Both the position numbers and the translations under genes were made by a program. Shown here in pieces: positions 16,978 through 25,355 of a stretch of 37,251 nt of DNA (within the stretch, counting starts at the first letter, position 1; every line of letters begins with the position of its first letter). The notes beneath the pieces were generated by a model. That model searched no databases. It was not told where the DNA came from and saw only the letters and a list, made by a program, of their open reading frames with translations. Origin of the DNA: Prochloraceae cyanobacterium PL24a_bin.78 (lineage in GTDB: Bacteria > Cyanobacteriota > Cyanobacteriia > Cyanobacteriales > JANQIW01); NCBI GenBank assembly GCA_028281945.1, contig JANQIW010000100.1, positions 1 to 37,251 of the forward strand. The letters run 5' to 3'.

Positions 16978-18324
16978 ATGATTAATATTAAACTTAAAAA
17001 GCTAATAGAAAAAGACGATTTAATTTCTTTATTAAAAGAGACGATAAAAGTATTAGACATTCCTATTGCTATCGCTGATGTAAAAGAATCGATTATTTTA
17101 GGAGAGTCTAATCTTTGCCATTGTAATTCTTGTCGTTATGCAATTAAAGCTGCTGATGAGATTATTGGTTGGGTATTTGGTGATGAAAAAGCTTCCATTA
17201 TTGCCAAGATTCTTAATTATTCTGCTACTAAAGAATATGAAAAGAAAAGTTTAGCAATCCATGCTTTAGAAAAATATGAGGAGATTGATTTTTTATGCAA
17301 TGTTTCTGGGAAAATGTTGAATTGTTTGGAAATTAATGAAATAATTCAATTAGTAGTTAAAGAAGTTCAGGAATTATTTGGAGAAAGTTTAGTTTTAGTC
17401 TGGTTGCAAAATGAAAAAACTGGAAAACTTGAAAATTTTTCCAAAAGAGAAATAACATATTTTGAAGCAATGGAAATAATCTATCGTGTTTTATTTACTG
17501 GCAATGCAGAAATAGTTAACGAAATAGATTCTAAAGTAATAATTTCCTATCATGAAAAGAAGGTTTACTCTACTATGTGTGCGCCTTTAAATATTCAAAA
17601 TCAAACTATTGGTGTAATGGCAATTTGTCAAACTAAACCTATTCACTATGATAGTAAAGATTTAAAAATATTTAAAAGTTTAACATCACAAACTACGGCA
17701 GCACTTAAAACGGCACAATGTTATCAAGAGTTAAAAATATATTCCCAAACTTTAGAAGAAAAAGTTAAAGAAAGAACTCATTCTTTAGAATTAGCAAATC
17801 AAGAATTAAGTCTTTTAGCTAATTTAGATGGTTTAACAGGTGTAGCAAATCGTCGTAAATTTAACGAGCGTTTTGAGAAAGAATGGAAACAAATGTTAAG
17901 GGAAAAAACACCTTTATCTTTGATTTTATCTGATGTGGATTTTTTTAAAGCTTATAATGATTATTATGGCCATTTATTAGGAGATGATTGTTTAAAAGCA
18001 ATTGCTACAATGATGACGTCTGCTGTTAATCATCCTAGAGATTTTGTCGCTCGTTATGGTGGTGAAGAGTTTGCTATTATTTTACCTAATACTGATAGTT
18101 TTGGTGCGATCAAAGTAGCTGAAAATATTCACAAAGAATTAGGAAAGCTTAAGATTATTCATCCTTTATCTAGTATTGATCAATATGTAACTGTAAGTTT
18201 GGGTATCGCTACTACTATTCCTCATGTAGAAATTTATTCTAAACTATTAATAGATTCTGCTGATCGCGCTCTTTATCAATCTAAAAAAGAGGGCAGAAAT
18301 TGTTATAATTTTAAAATTATTTAA
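16978..18324 (+). CDS. GAF-GGDEF diguanylate cyclase
   Basis: Predicted to make c-di-GMP from two GTP. From the ATG at 16978 (a TTG three bases earlier is in frame but less likely) it has 448 residues. The first 100 carry a Cys/His cluster C-H-C-x2-C (Cys47, His48, Cys49, Cys52). A GAF domain spans about 105-250, a coiled coil (EEKVKERTHSLELANQEL) about 255-280, and a GGDEF domain about 285-448 with LDGLTGVANRRKF, the metal Asp in SDVDFFK, and the active GGEEF at 361-365. The RxxD inhibitory site expected before GGEEF reads HPRD, so product inhibition through that site is probably absent. It follows the receiver after 60 bp, linking this operon to c-di-GMP. The GAF here lacks cyanobacteriochrome cysteine motifs. 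Confidence 0.92.
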   Translation: MINIKLKKLIEKDDLISLLKETIKVLDIPIAIADVKESIILGESNLCHCNSCRYAIKAADEIIGWVFGDEKASIIAKILNYSATKEYEKKSLAIHALEKYEEIDFLCNVSGKMLNCLEINEIIQLVVKEVQELFGESLVLVWLQNEKTGKLENFSKREITYFEAMEIIYRVLFTGNAEIVNEIDSKVIISYHEKKVYSTMCAPLNIQNQTIGVMAICQTKPIHYDSKDLKIFKSLTSQTTAALKTAQCYQELKIYSQTLEEKVKERTHSLELANQELSLLANLDGLTGVANRRKFNERFEKEWKQMLREKTPLSLILSDVDFFKAYNDYYGHLLGDDCLKAIATMMTSAVNHPRDFVARYGGEEFAIILPNTDSFGAIKVAENIHKELGKLKIIHPLSSIDQYVTVSLGIATTIPHVEIYSKLLIDSADRALYQSKKEGRNCYNFKII

Positions 18325-18508
18325 CTTAAAAAGTTTAATTAAAACAATAATCTAATTTAATTGGAAGGACTGAATTTACTATTTTAATTTTTATTATTTT
18401 ACTACAATTTAATTTAATTATTTAATATATTTTTGTTGTCACAATCTTAAAATTTTTAATTACAATTATTAGTTAAAATTAATGATCTAGGTAAAAAGGA
18501 TCGATAAA

Positions 18509-21500
18509 ATGAATTTTTATGGAAACAAACAAGCTAATTTTTTTCAACGTTATAATTTGATGATGTTTGCTACTTTTTTTTTAGTGGCTTTAGTCTCATT
18601 AGCTATTTTATATTTTCAATTTTGCTCTCGTTACGAACAAGAAATTAGTAAATTAAAAAGCGATTTTAGCGAAAGAGTATTAACCCTTGATTATTTCATC
18701 AGAAATGTTACTAATGATGTGGAAATCTTGAGAAATCAAAGTGAATCCTATTTAAAAACAAATCATTTCCAAAAACCTCATTCTTTATTATTAGATCATT
18801 TAGAGGAAAATCAAAGCAAAAATTATTTTCATCTTGATAATCTTCAGCCACCTTTAACTCAAGAAATGGTGGGAAATTTAACAGGAGATGGATCACTTAT
18901 TAATCGAAATCCTGATTTTTATCGAGAATTAGAAATGGCTTTAGATGTTAGTTTAGGTTTCTCCGCTGTTAAGGCTAACTTACCAAATGTTGCTTGGGTT
19001 TACTATACCTCTGCTAATCGTTTTGTTAATATTTATCCTCGGATAAAATCTCAAGAATTTCGCTTTAGTGACAAGCTTTATAATGAAGCTTATTTGTTAG
19101 GATTGCCAGAAAATAATCCAGAAAGAAATCGATTTTGGACTAATGCTTATTTAGATATGGCTGGTGCTGGTTTGATGGTAACTTGTGGTGCACCAGTTTA
19201 TGATGAAGATAAATTTGTAGGCACAATAGGTATTGATTTTACTGTCTACATTCTTAATGATTTTATTAATAATTTTCAGGTTAATGGGCAAAGCCAAAAG
19301 AATTTGTTTTTAATCGATCGATACAATCAATTATTAGCTCATCCTCTTTTAGAAAATTCCAAAATTAAAAAAGTTCAATCAGCAAAGATCGCTTTTCCTA
19401 TAGAAATTCAGGAAAAAATGAATGAGATATTTAAAAAACCTCCCAGGGAAGTTAATAAAATAGGGTCTTATTTAGTCCTGTATTATCCCTTAGAAAATGC
19501 CCCTTGGAAATTAGTTTTTTGGGTTTCCAAAACCGACACTATTAAAGCAGCAATTGCCAATACAAATTGGGCATGGTTAATTTTAATTCCGGGTTTAGCA
19601 TTGATTTTAGCTATTGCCAATCAATTAATTCATAAAGAATTTATCGATCCCGCTTTAAAATTAGTAAAACACATAGAAAACGAAAGCAAAGGAAAAAAAT
19701 CACAAGCTACTAATCTTCCCTTTTGTTGGCAACCTTGGTTTGAGAAAATTTCTAGCATTTTTCAAGAAAATCGTAGTTTACTTCAACAATTAGAAACTTA
19801 TACCAAGGAATTAGAAAATAGCAATAATGCTTTACAAACCATGAATAAACTGCAAGATGAATTCTTAGCAAATACATCCCACGAATTAAGAACACCATTA
19901 AATGGGATGATTGGTATAGGAGAATCCATGCTAGATGGTGCCACAGGAAATTTAACTGAATTACAAAAGAAAAACCTTTTAATGATAGTTCAAAGTGGCC
20001 ATAGATTAGCAAATCTTGTTAACGATATTCTTGATTTTTCTAAACTACGTCACAGAGATATTAAACTACAAATAAAACCCGTTAGTTTGCGACAAGTTAC
20101 CCAAATAGTTATTACTTTAAATCAACCTTTAGTTTCTAATAGAGATTTACGATTAATTAATGCTATTCCTGCCGAATTACCACCAGCAAAAGCAGATGAA
20201 AATCGCTTACAACAAATTCTTCATAATCTTGTTGGTAATGCTATAAAATTTACAAGATCGGGTATAATTTTGGTCTCAGCCCAATTAGATTCATCCAATT
20301 CTCAATTAATTGTCTCAGTTAATGATACGGGAATAGGAATTAGAAAAGAAAAATTAGATCGGATTTTCCAATCTTTTGAACAAGCAGAAGGTTCAACTTC
20401 TAGAGAATATGGCGGCACAGGTTTAGGATTAGCCATAACTAAACAATTAATCGAATTACATGGGGGAGAAATATCCGTTAAATCTACTTTTGGTGTCGGC
20501 TCATGTTTTACTTTTACTCTACCAGTTTCTCAAGGAAAAGTAGACCCTAATACGCCAATTTCTTCGGTAACAAATCTCAATCATTCTTCTTTAGAATTAA
20601 ACCCTATTACCTCTGGTTTACCTTTTAAAAAAGAAAATGAACATAAATTTAAAATCTTAGTTGTAGATGATGAACCAGTTAATCTTCAAGTCTTAGTTAA
20701 TCATCTTTCTTTGTATGATTATTATGCTATTATTCAGGCTACTAATGGTTTAGAAGTTCTAGAATTAATTAACAATGGTTTATCTCCAGATTTGATTGTA
20801 TTAGATGTCATGATGCCGAAAATGACTGGTTATGAAGTCACTAAAAAATTACGCGATCGTTTTTCGCCAACTGAGTTACCAATCCTACTTTTAACTGCTA
20901 AAACTCAAGTTCAAGATATCGTAGTAGGTTTTGATTTAGGAGCCAATGATTATCTAACTAAACCTATTACAAAAGAAGAATTATTAGCCAGAATTAAAAC
21001 CCATCTTTACCTCAAATGTTTACAAGAAGAAAACCTCAAAATCCTAGAAGAAGCTAATCGCAATTTAGAAGAAAAAGTAAGAGAGCGAACGGAAGAATTA
21101 ACTCATACTCTTAATAATCTTAAAACAGCCCAAAAACAATTAATTGAATCAGAAAAAATGGCAGCTTTAGGAGGTTTAGTAGCAGGAGTTGCCCACGAAA
21201 TTAATACCCCAATTGGTAATAGTATTATGGCGGCTTCTGTCTTAACAAATGAGACTAATTCCTTCTTAAATGCCTACCAAAATGGAACTTTAAAACGATC
21301 TTTATTAAATACTTTTTTGGAGAAAGCTAAACTTAGTAGTGAAATTATTCTCAGTAATTTAAATCGAGCAGGAGAATTAATTCAAAGTTTTAAACAAGTA
21401 GCGGTTGATCGAACTAATGAAATTCCTCGAACTTTTCCAGTTAAACAATATTTAGAAGAAATTTTAATAAGTTTAGAGCCACAATTGAAAAAAACTAACC

Positions 21501-21895
21501 ATACAGTAATGATTCTGGCTGAAGATGAATTATTGATAAATAGCTACCCGGGGGCATTTTCTCAAGTAATTATTAATCTGGTTATGAATTCAATTATTCA
21601 TGGTTTTCAAGGCGAAGAAAAAGGAGAATTATCTTTTAATTTTTATCAAGAAGAAAACAATTTAATCATGGAATATTGGGATAATGGTTGTGGTATTCCT
21701 CCTGAAAATATGAGCAAAATTTTTGAACCATTTTTTACAACATCTCGCAGTCAAGGGGGTAGTGGTTTAGGATTACATATTATTTATAATTTGATAACTC
21801 AAAAACTTCAAGGTACGATTGATTGCGAAAGTGAAGTAGGCAAAGGGACGAAATTTATCATTAAATTGTCTCTAGAAATAGAGGGAGAAAGTTAA
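18509..21895 (+). CDS. membrane Cache-domain hybrid kinase with receiver and a second kinase module
   Basis: An 1128-residue membrane sensor. TM1 is about 17-38, an extracytoplasmic double-Cache-like domain about 40-345 (with VAWVYYTSANRF and GAPVYDEDKFVGTIGIDF), and TM2 about 353-374. Then come a coiled coil, HisKA with His458 (SHELRTPLNG), HATPase (NLVGNAIKF, DTGIGI, GTGLGLAI), and a receiver about 715-835 with Asp766 (LDVMMPKMTG). After another coiled coil comes a second kinase core with His896 in VAHEINTPIGN and its own ATPase domain (NLVMNSIIHGF, DNGCGIP, GSGLGLHI). Two complete kinase cores around one receiver is an uncommon order. AAGGA precedes the ATG. It is 2 bp upstream of the next kinase gene, so the two are surely co-transcribed. 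Confidence 0.92.
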   Translation: MNFYGNKQANFFQRYNLMMFATFFLVALVSLAILYFQFCSRYEQEISKLKSDFSERVLTLDYFIRNVTNDVEILRNQSESYLKTNHFQKPHSLLLDHLEENQSKNYFHLDNLQPPLTQEMVGNLTGDGSLINRNPDFYRELEMALDVSLGFSAVKANLPNVAWVYYTSANRFVNIYPRIKSQEFRFSDKLYNEAYLLGLPENNPERNRFWTNAYLDMAGAGLMVTCGAPVYDEDKFVGTIGIDFTVYILNDFINNFQVNGQSQKNLFLIDRYNQLLAHPLLENSKIKKVQSAKIAFPIEIQEKMNEIFKKPPREVNKIGSYLVLYYPLENAPWKLVFWVSKTDTIKAAIANTNWAWLILIPGLALILAIANQLIHKEFIDPALKLVKHIENESKGKKSQATNLPFCWQPWFEKISSIFQENRSLLQQLETYTKELENSNNALQTMNKLQDEFLANTSHELRTPLNGMIGIGESMLDGATGNLTELQKKNLLMIVQSGHRLANLVNDILDFSKLRHRDIKLQIKPVSLRQVTQIVITLNQPLVSNRDLRLINAIPAELPPAKADENRLQQILHNLVGNAIKFTRSGIILVSAQLDSSNSQLIVSVNDTGIGIRKEKLDRIFQSFEQAEGSTSREYGGTGLGLAITKQLIELHGGEISVKSTFGVGSCFTFTLPVSQGKVDPNTPISSVTNLNHSSLELNPITSGLPFKKENEHKFKILVVDDEPVNLQVLVNHLSLYDYYAIIQATNGLEVLELINNGLSPDLIVLDVMMPKMTGYEVTKKLRDRFSPTELPILLLTAKTQVQDIVVGFDLGANDYLTKPITKEELLARIKTHLYLKCLQEENLKILEEANRNLEEKVRERTEELTHTLNNLKTAQKQLIESEKMAALGGLVAGVAHEINTPIGNSIMAASVLTNETNSFLNAYQNGTLKRSLLNTFLEKAKLSSEIILSNLNRAGELIQSFKQVAVDRTNEIPRTFPVKQYLEEILISLEPQLKKTNHTVMILAEDELLINSYPGAFSQVIINLVMNSIIHGFQGEEKGELSFNFYQEENNLIMEYWDNGCGIPPENMSKIFEPFFTTSRSQGGSGLGLHIIYNLITQKLQGTIDCESEVGKGTKFIIKLSLEIEGES

Positions 21896-21897
21896 AA

Positions 21898-23994
21898 ATG
21901 AGTCAAAACCAGCCATGGAAAAATCAATTAGAAGATGAAGAATTAATTTTTGAAGAAGATGAAGAATTATTATTAAATCAAAAACATAAAATAGTTAATA
22001 ATCGAGAAAAATGGAAAATAATTTTAGTAGATGATGAAGAGAAAGTTCATCAAGTAACCAAATTTGCCTTAGATAATTTTACTTTTGAAAATAAATCATT
22101 AATTATTTTATCGGCTTACTCAGGAGAAGAAGCAAAAACAATTATTAATAATAATCCCGATACAGCTTTAATCTTATTAGATGTGGTAATGGAAACTACA
22201 GATTCAGGATTAAAAGTAGTAAAATATATTCGAGAAGAATTAAAAAACCAATCAGTAAGAATAATTTTGCGCACCGGACAACCCGGAGAAGCTCCAGAAG
22301 AATCAGTAATTTTAGAATATGATATTAATGATTATAAAACCAAATTAGAATTAACACAGCAAAAATTATTTACTACAATTATTGCCGGATTAAGATCTTA
22401 TAGAGATGTTATAGCAGTAGAAAAAAGCCATCAAGAATTAGGCAAACTTTACCAAAAATTACAACAATTTAATTATAGTTTAGAAGAAATTGTCAAAATA
22501 AGAACTAGAGAATTAGAAGTAAAAAATCGACGATTAGAAAAAGAAATTAGAGAGCGTCAAAAAGCAGAAAAAGAATTAAGAAAAGCCATATTTGCAGCAG
22601 ATAAAGCAAACCAAGCCAAAACTGAATTTTTAGCTAGTATGAGTCACGAATTAAGAACACCTCTCAATGCTATTTTAGGATTTACTCAAATCATGAGTCG
22701 GGATTCATCACTATCTTTAGATCGTCAAGAAACTTTAAATATTATTAATCGTAGCGGAGAGCATTTATTAACATTAATTAATGACATTTTAGAAATGTCC
22801 AAAATTGAAGCAGGTAGAAGTACTTTAACTTCAAGTAGTTTTGATTTATATTGTTTTCTTAAAAATTTAGAGGATATGTTTAGTTTAAAAGCAAAAACAA
22901 AAGGATTAAATCTTATTGTTAAACTAGATAAAAATGTCCCTCAATATATCAAAACCGATCGAGGAAAATTGCGACAGATTTTAATTAATCTGGTAGGAAA
23001 CGGGCTTAAATTTACAGAAAAAGGAGAAATAACCTTACAAGTAAAAGCTAAATTAAATAGAGAATTATACCAGCTTTATTTTGAAGTAGAAGATACAGGC
23101 CCCGGAATTGCACCAGAAGAAATCAATAAATTATTTAAAGTATTTAGCCAAACAGAAACAGGTAGAAAATCTCAACAAGGAACCGGTTTAGGATTAGCTA
23201 TTAGCCAAAAATTTGTCCAATTAATGGGAGGAAAAATTGAAGTAAATAGTATAGTTGGTAAAGGTACAAAATTTAGTTTTAATATTCAAGTTAATCGTGG
23301 TTGTGCTAATGAAATTAAGAAAATTAAGCCTAAACCTAGGGTAATTGGAATCGATTCAAATCAACCTCAATATCGTATTTTAGTAGTAGATGATTGCCAA
23401 GAAAGTCGTCTTTTATTATCAAAATTACTCACCTCAATTGGTTTTGAAATTCGAGAAGCTAGTAATGGCCTTGAAGCGATCCAAGAATGGGAAAATTGGA
23501 ATCCTCAAGTTATTTTTATGGATATAAGAATGCCTGTAATGGATGGCTACCAAGCTACTAAAAAAATTAAATCTACTTTTAAAGGAAAAAAAACTATTAT
23601 TATTGCCCTTACAGCTAGTGTCTTTGAAGAAGAACGCAATATTATTCTTGCAGCAGGTTGTGATGATTTTATGCTTAAGCCTTTTAAAGAAGAATTACTT
23701 TTAGAAAAGTTGATTAAACATCTTAAAATTCGCTATATTTATGAGGATAAATCTAAAAAAAATCAACAGAATGATAAATTGCCTTTATCTCAAGAAGAAA
23801 ATATACGGTTATATTTTTCCCAAATGCCAAGAGAGTGGCAAAATCAATTAAAAGAAGCTGCAAATGAATGTAGTGATGATGGAATTTTAGAGTTAATACA
23901 AGTTATTCCTGATTCAAAATCTCCTTTAGCCGTAACTCTTCAGGATTTAGCAGAAAATTTTTTATTTCATCAGATTCTGGAATTGTTTAACTAA
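21898..23994 (+). CDS. REC-HisKA-HATPase-REC hybrid histidine kinase
   Basis: A 698-residue soluble hybrid kinase. Order: an acidic N-terminal tail; receiver 1 about 38-165 (VDDEEKVH, Asp95 in LLDVVME, but with ILRTGQPGEAPEE in place of the usual Thr/Lys region); coiled coil about 180-235; HisKA with His250 (SHELRTPLNA); HATPase (NLVGNGLKF, DTGPGI, GTGLGLAI); receiver 2 about 500-615 with Asp542 (FMDIRMPVMDGY); and a conserved-looking tail 630-698 (YFSQMPREWQNQLKEAA...). The tail resembles the end of many cyanobacterial hybrid kinases but has no phosphotransfer His. The gene starts 2 bp after the Cache kinase; its ribosome binding site is inside that gene's last codons. Receiver 1 may accept phosphate from the upstream dual kinase. 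Confidence 0.93.
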   Translation: MSQNQPWKNQLEDEELIFEEDEELLLNQKHKIVNNREKWKIILVDDEEKVHQVTKFALDNFTFENKSLIILSAYSGEEAKTIINNNPDTALILLDVVMETTDSGLKVVKYIREELKNQSVRIILRTGQPGEAPEESVILEYDINDYKTKLELTQQKLFTTIIAGLRSYRDVIAVEKSHQELGKLYQKLQQFNYSLEEIVKIRTRELEVKNRRLEKEIRERQKAEKELRKAIFAADKANQAKTEFLASMSHELRTPLNAILGFTQIMSRDSSLSLDRQETLNIINRSGEHLLTLINDILEMSKIEAGRSTLTSSSFDLYCFLKNLEDMFSLKAKTKGLNLIVKLDKNVPQYIKTDRGKLRQILINLVGNGLKFTEKGEITLQVKAKLNRELYQLYFEVEDTGPGIAPEEINKLFKVFSQTETGRKSQQGTGLGLAISQKFVQLMGGKIEVNSIVGKGTKFSFNIQVNRGCANEIKKIKPKPRVIGIDSNQPQYRILVVDDCQESRLLLSKLLTSIGFEIREASNGLEAIQEWENWNPQVIFMDIRMPVMDGYQATKKIKSTFKGKKTIIIALTASVFEEERNIILAAGCDDFMLKPFKEELLLEKLIKHLKIRYIYEDKSKKNQQNDKLPLSQEENIRLYFSQMPREWQNQLKEAANECSDDGILELIQVIPDSKSPLAVTLQDLAENFLFHQILELFN

Positions 23995-24075
23995 TTAAAA
24001 TTGTTATTAAATTGCTGATGAATTTAGTTAGCTATTGTGCTAAAATTTCTTTCGATCAAGTTATTACTTAATTCC

Positions 24076-24945
24076 ATGGATTCTTTAAACGCTTTTTTAA
24101 ATTGGGATCGCTTTATTATTTTGGGTGGGCATAAATGTGGAACGTCATCAATGCATTTTTATTTAGGACAACATCCAGAAATTGCCATGCCTGAAACTAA
24201 AGGAAAAGATATCTTAAATCAACCACAACTAAACATTGAGGATTACAAAAATTTATATAATAACTATCAAAATCAAAAAGTTTTTGGTGAAGTTTCTAGT
24301 GCTTATTTGTACAATGAAAGAGGTTTTAACAATATTAAACAATTTTTTCCTAAAGCTAAGCTGATTGTTATTTTAAGGAATCCAGCAGAACGAGCTTTTT
24401 CTCATTTTAATATGATAAAGAATTTAAAAAAAATAGATATAAATTTTGAAGATATTTGTAAAAATCCTGATAATTTTATTAAAGGTGAAAATCTTGGGAT
24501 AATTAATAATGGCTTATATTATTCTTACTTGAAAAAATACTTTGATGAATTCAGTCGTGAACAAATAATGGTTGTACTTTTTGATACTTTTATCCAAGAA
24601 AGGGCAAAATTTTTTACTTCTCTTTTCAAATTTGTTGGAGTTAAAGAAGATTTTCTTCCAGATACATCTGTTATTATTCGTCAAGGAGGGAAAAAAAATC
24701 AAACAATTAATCAATTAATATCATCAAAAAATCCATTAATCAAAGGTTTAAAAACAGTATTAAAACCCCTAACAACATCCCAACAAAGATATATGTTACA
24801 AAAAAAAGTAGAAGGATTATTTAAAACAAAAGAAACTCTATCAAAAAATTCAACAAATAAATTAACTTCTTTTTATCAAGATGATATTTTAAAAGTACAA
24901 GAGCTTACAAATATAGACCTTTCCCATTGGTTAAAAAACATTTAA
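24076..24945 (+). CDS. PAPS-dependent sulfotransferase domain protein
   Basis: Predicted to transfer sulfate from PAPS to an unknown hydroxyl acceptor (lipid, glycan or small molecule). Counting from the ATG at 24076 (289 residues), the 5'-phosphosulfate loop is LGGHKCGTSS with Lys20. The 3'-phosphate site is Arg101 to Ser109 in LRNPAERAFSHF, the Arg-x7-Ser spacing typical of the family. An alternative GTG start at 24037 adds 13 hydrophobic residues. I chose the ATG because the loop then sits at the usual distance from the N-terminus, but neither has a clear ribosome binding site. It lies 81 bp after the hybrid kinase and 410 bp before the ACP-fused synthase, so it may belong to either neighbourhood. 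Confidence 0.85.
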   Translation: MDSLNAFLNWDRFIILGGHKCGTSSMHFYLGQHPEIAMPETKGKDILNQPQLNIEDYKNLYNNYQNQKVFGEVSSAYLYNERGFNNIKQFFPKAKLIVILRNPAERAFSHFNMIKNLKKIDINFEDICKNPDNFIKGENLGIINNGLYYSYLKKYFDEFSREQIMVVLFDTFIQERAKFFTSLFKFVGVKEDFLPDTSVIIRQGGKKNQTINQLISSKNPLIKGLKTVLKPLTTSQQRYMLQKKVEGLFKTKETLSKNSTNKLTSFYQDDILKVQELTNIDLSHWLKNI

Positions 24946-25355
24946 TCATCTTTGTTAAAGAGTTCAGTTGGTAGAAAATAACCATGGATAATTACTTATG
25001 AATCTCAAATTTCAAAAATAATACTAAATAAAAAAAATTAAAAAATACATAAGTTGACATTGACACTTCATGATCAAAGCCAAAGCAAAATTTTAAGTAC
25101 AATATCTCTAATACAAAGCTTCTAGGTAACAAATGTTGATCAAATTTCTTGGAAAAACAATTTACTTACCATATCTAGTAAATACTAAGTGCTAAGTACT
25201 ATACAATGAAATCCTATCTACTTTTATAATCTTTTTAAACAAGGTGATTGCAAGTTTTAATAGTACAGTCATAGGATTCGCACACCAAATGATAAAATGT
25301 CAGTTATCCTGAGATAAACTGAGAGGTTAAACTGCTAAAAATTGAGGAGTGAACA
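24946..25355. other. 410-bp intergenic region before the ACP-fused synthase
   Basis: No gene seen. It should hold the synthase promoter. Possible elements are TATAAT at 25225-25230, and TTGCAA at 25258-25263 with TAGGAT at 25282-25287 (18-bp spacing). Neither is strong enough to call alone. Confidence 0.45.
25344..25349 (+). promoter_or_regulatory. ribosome binding site supporting a GTG start
   Basis: GAGGAG is followed by six bases and then GTG at 25356. This strong site fixes the GTG as the start of the ACP-fused synthase. Confidence 0.75.
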
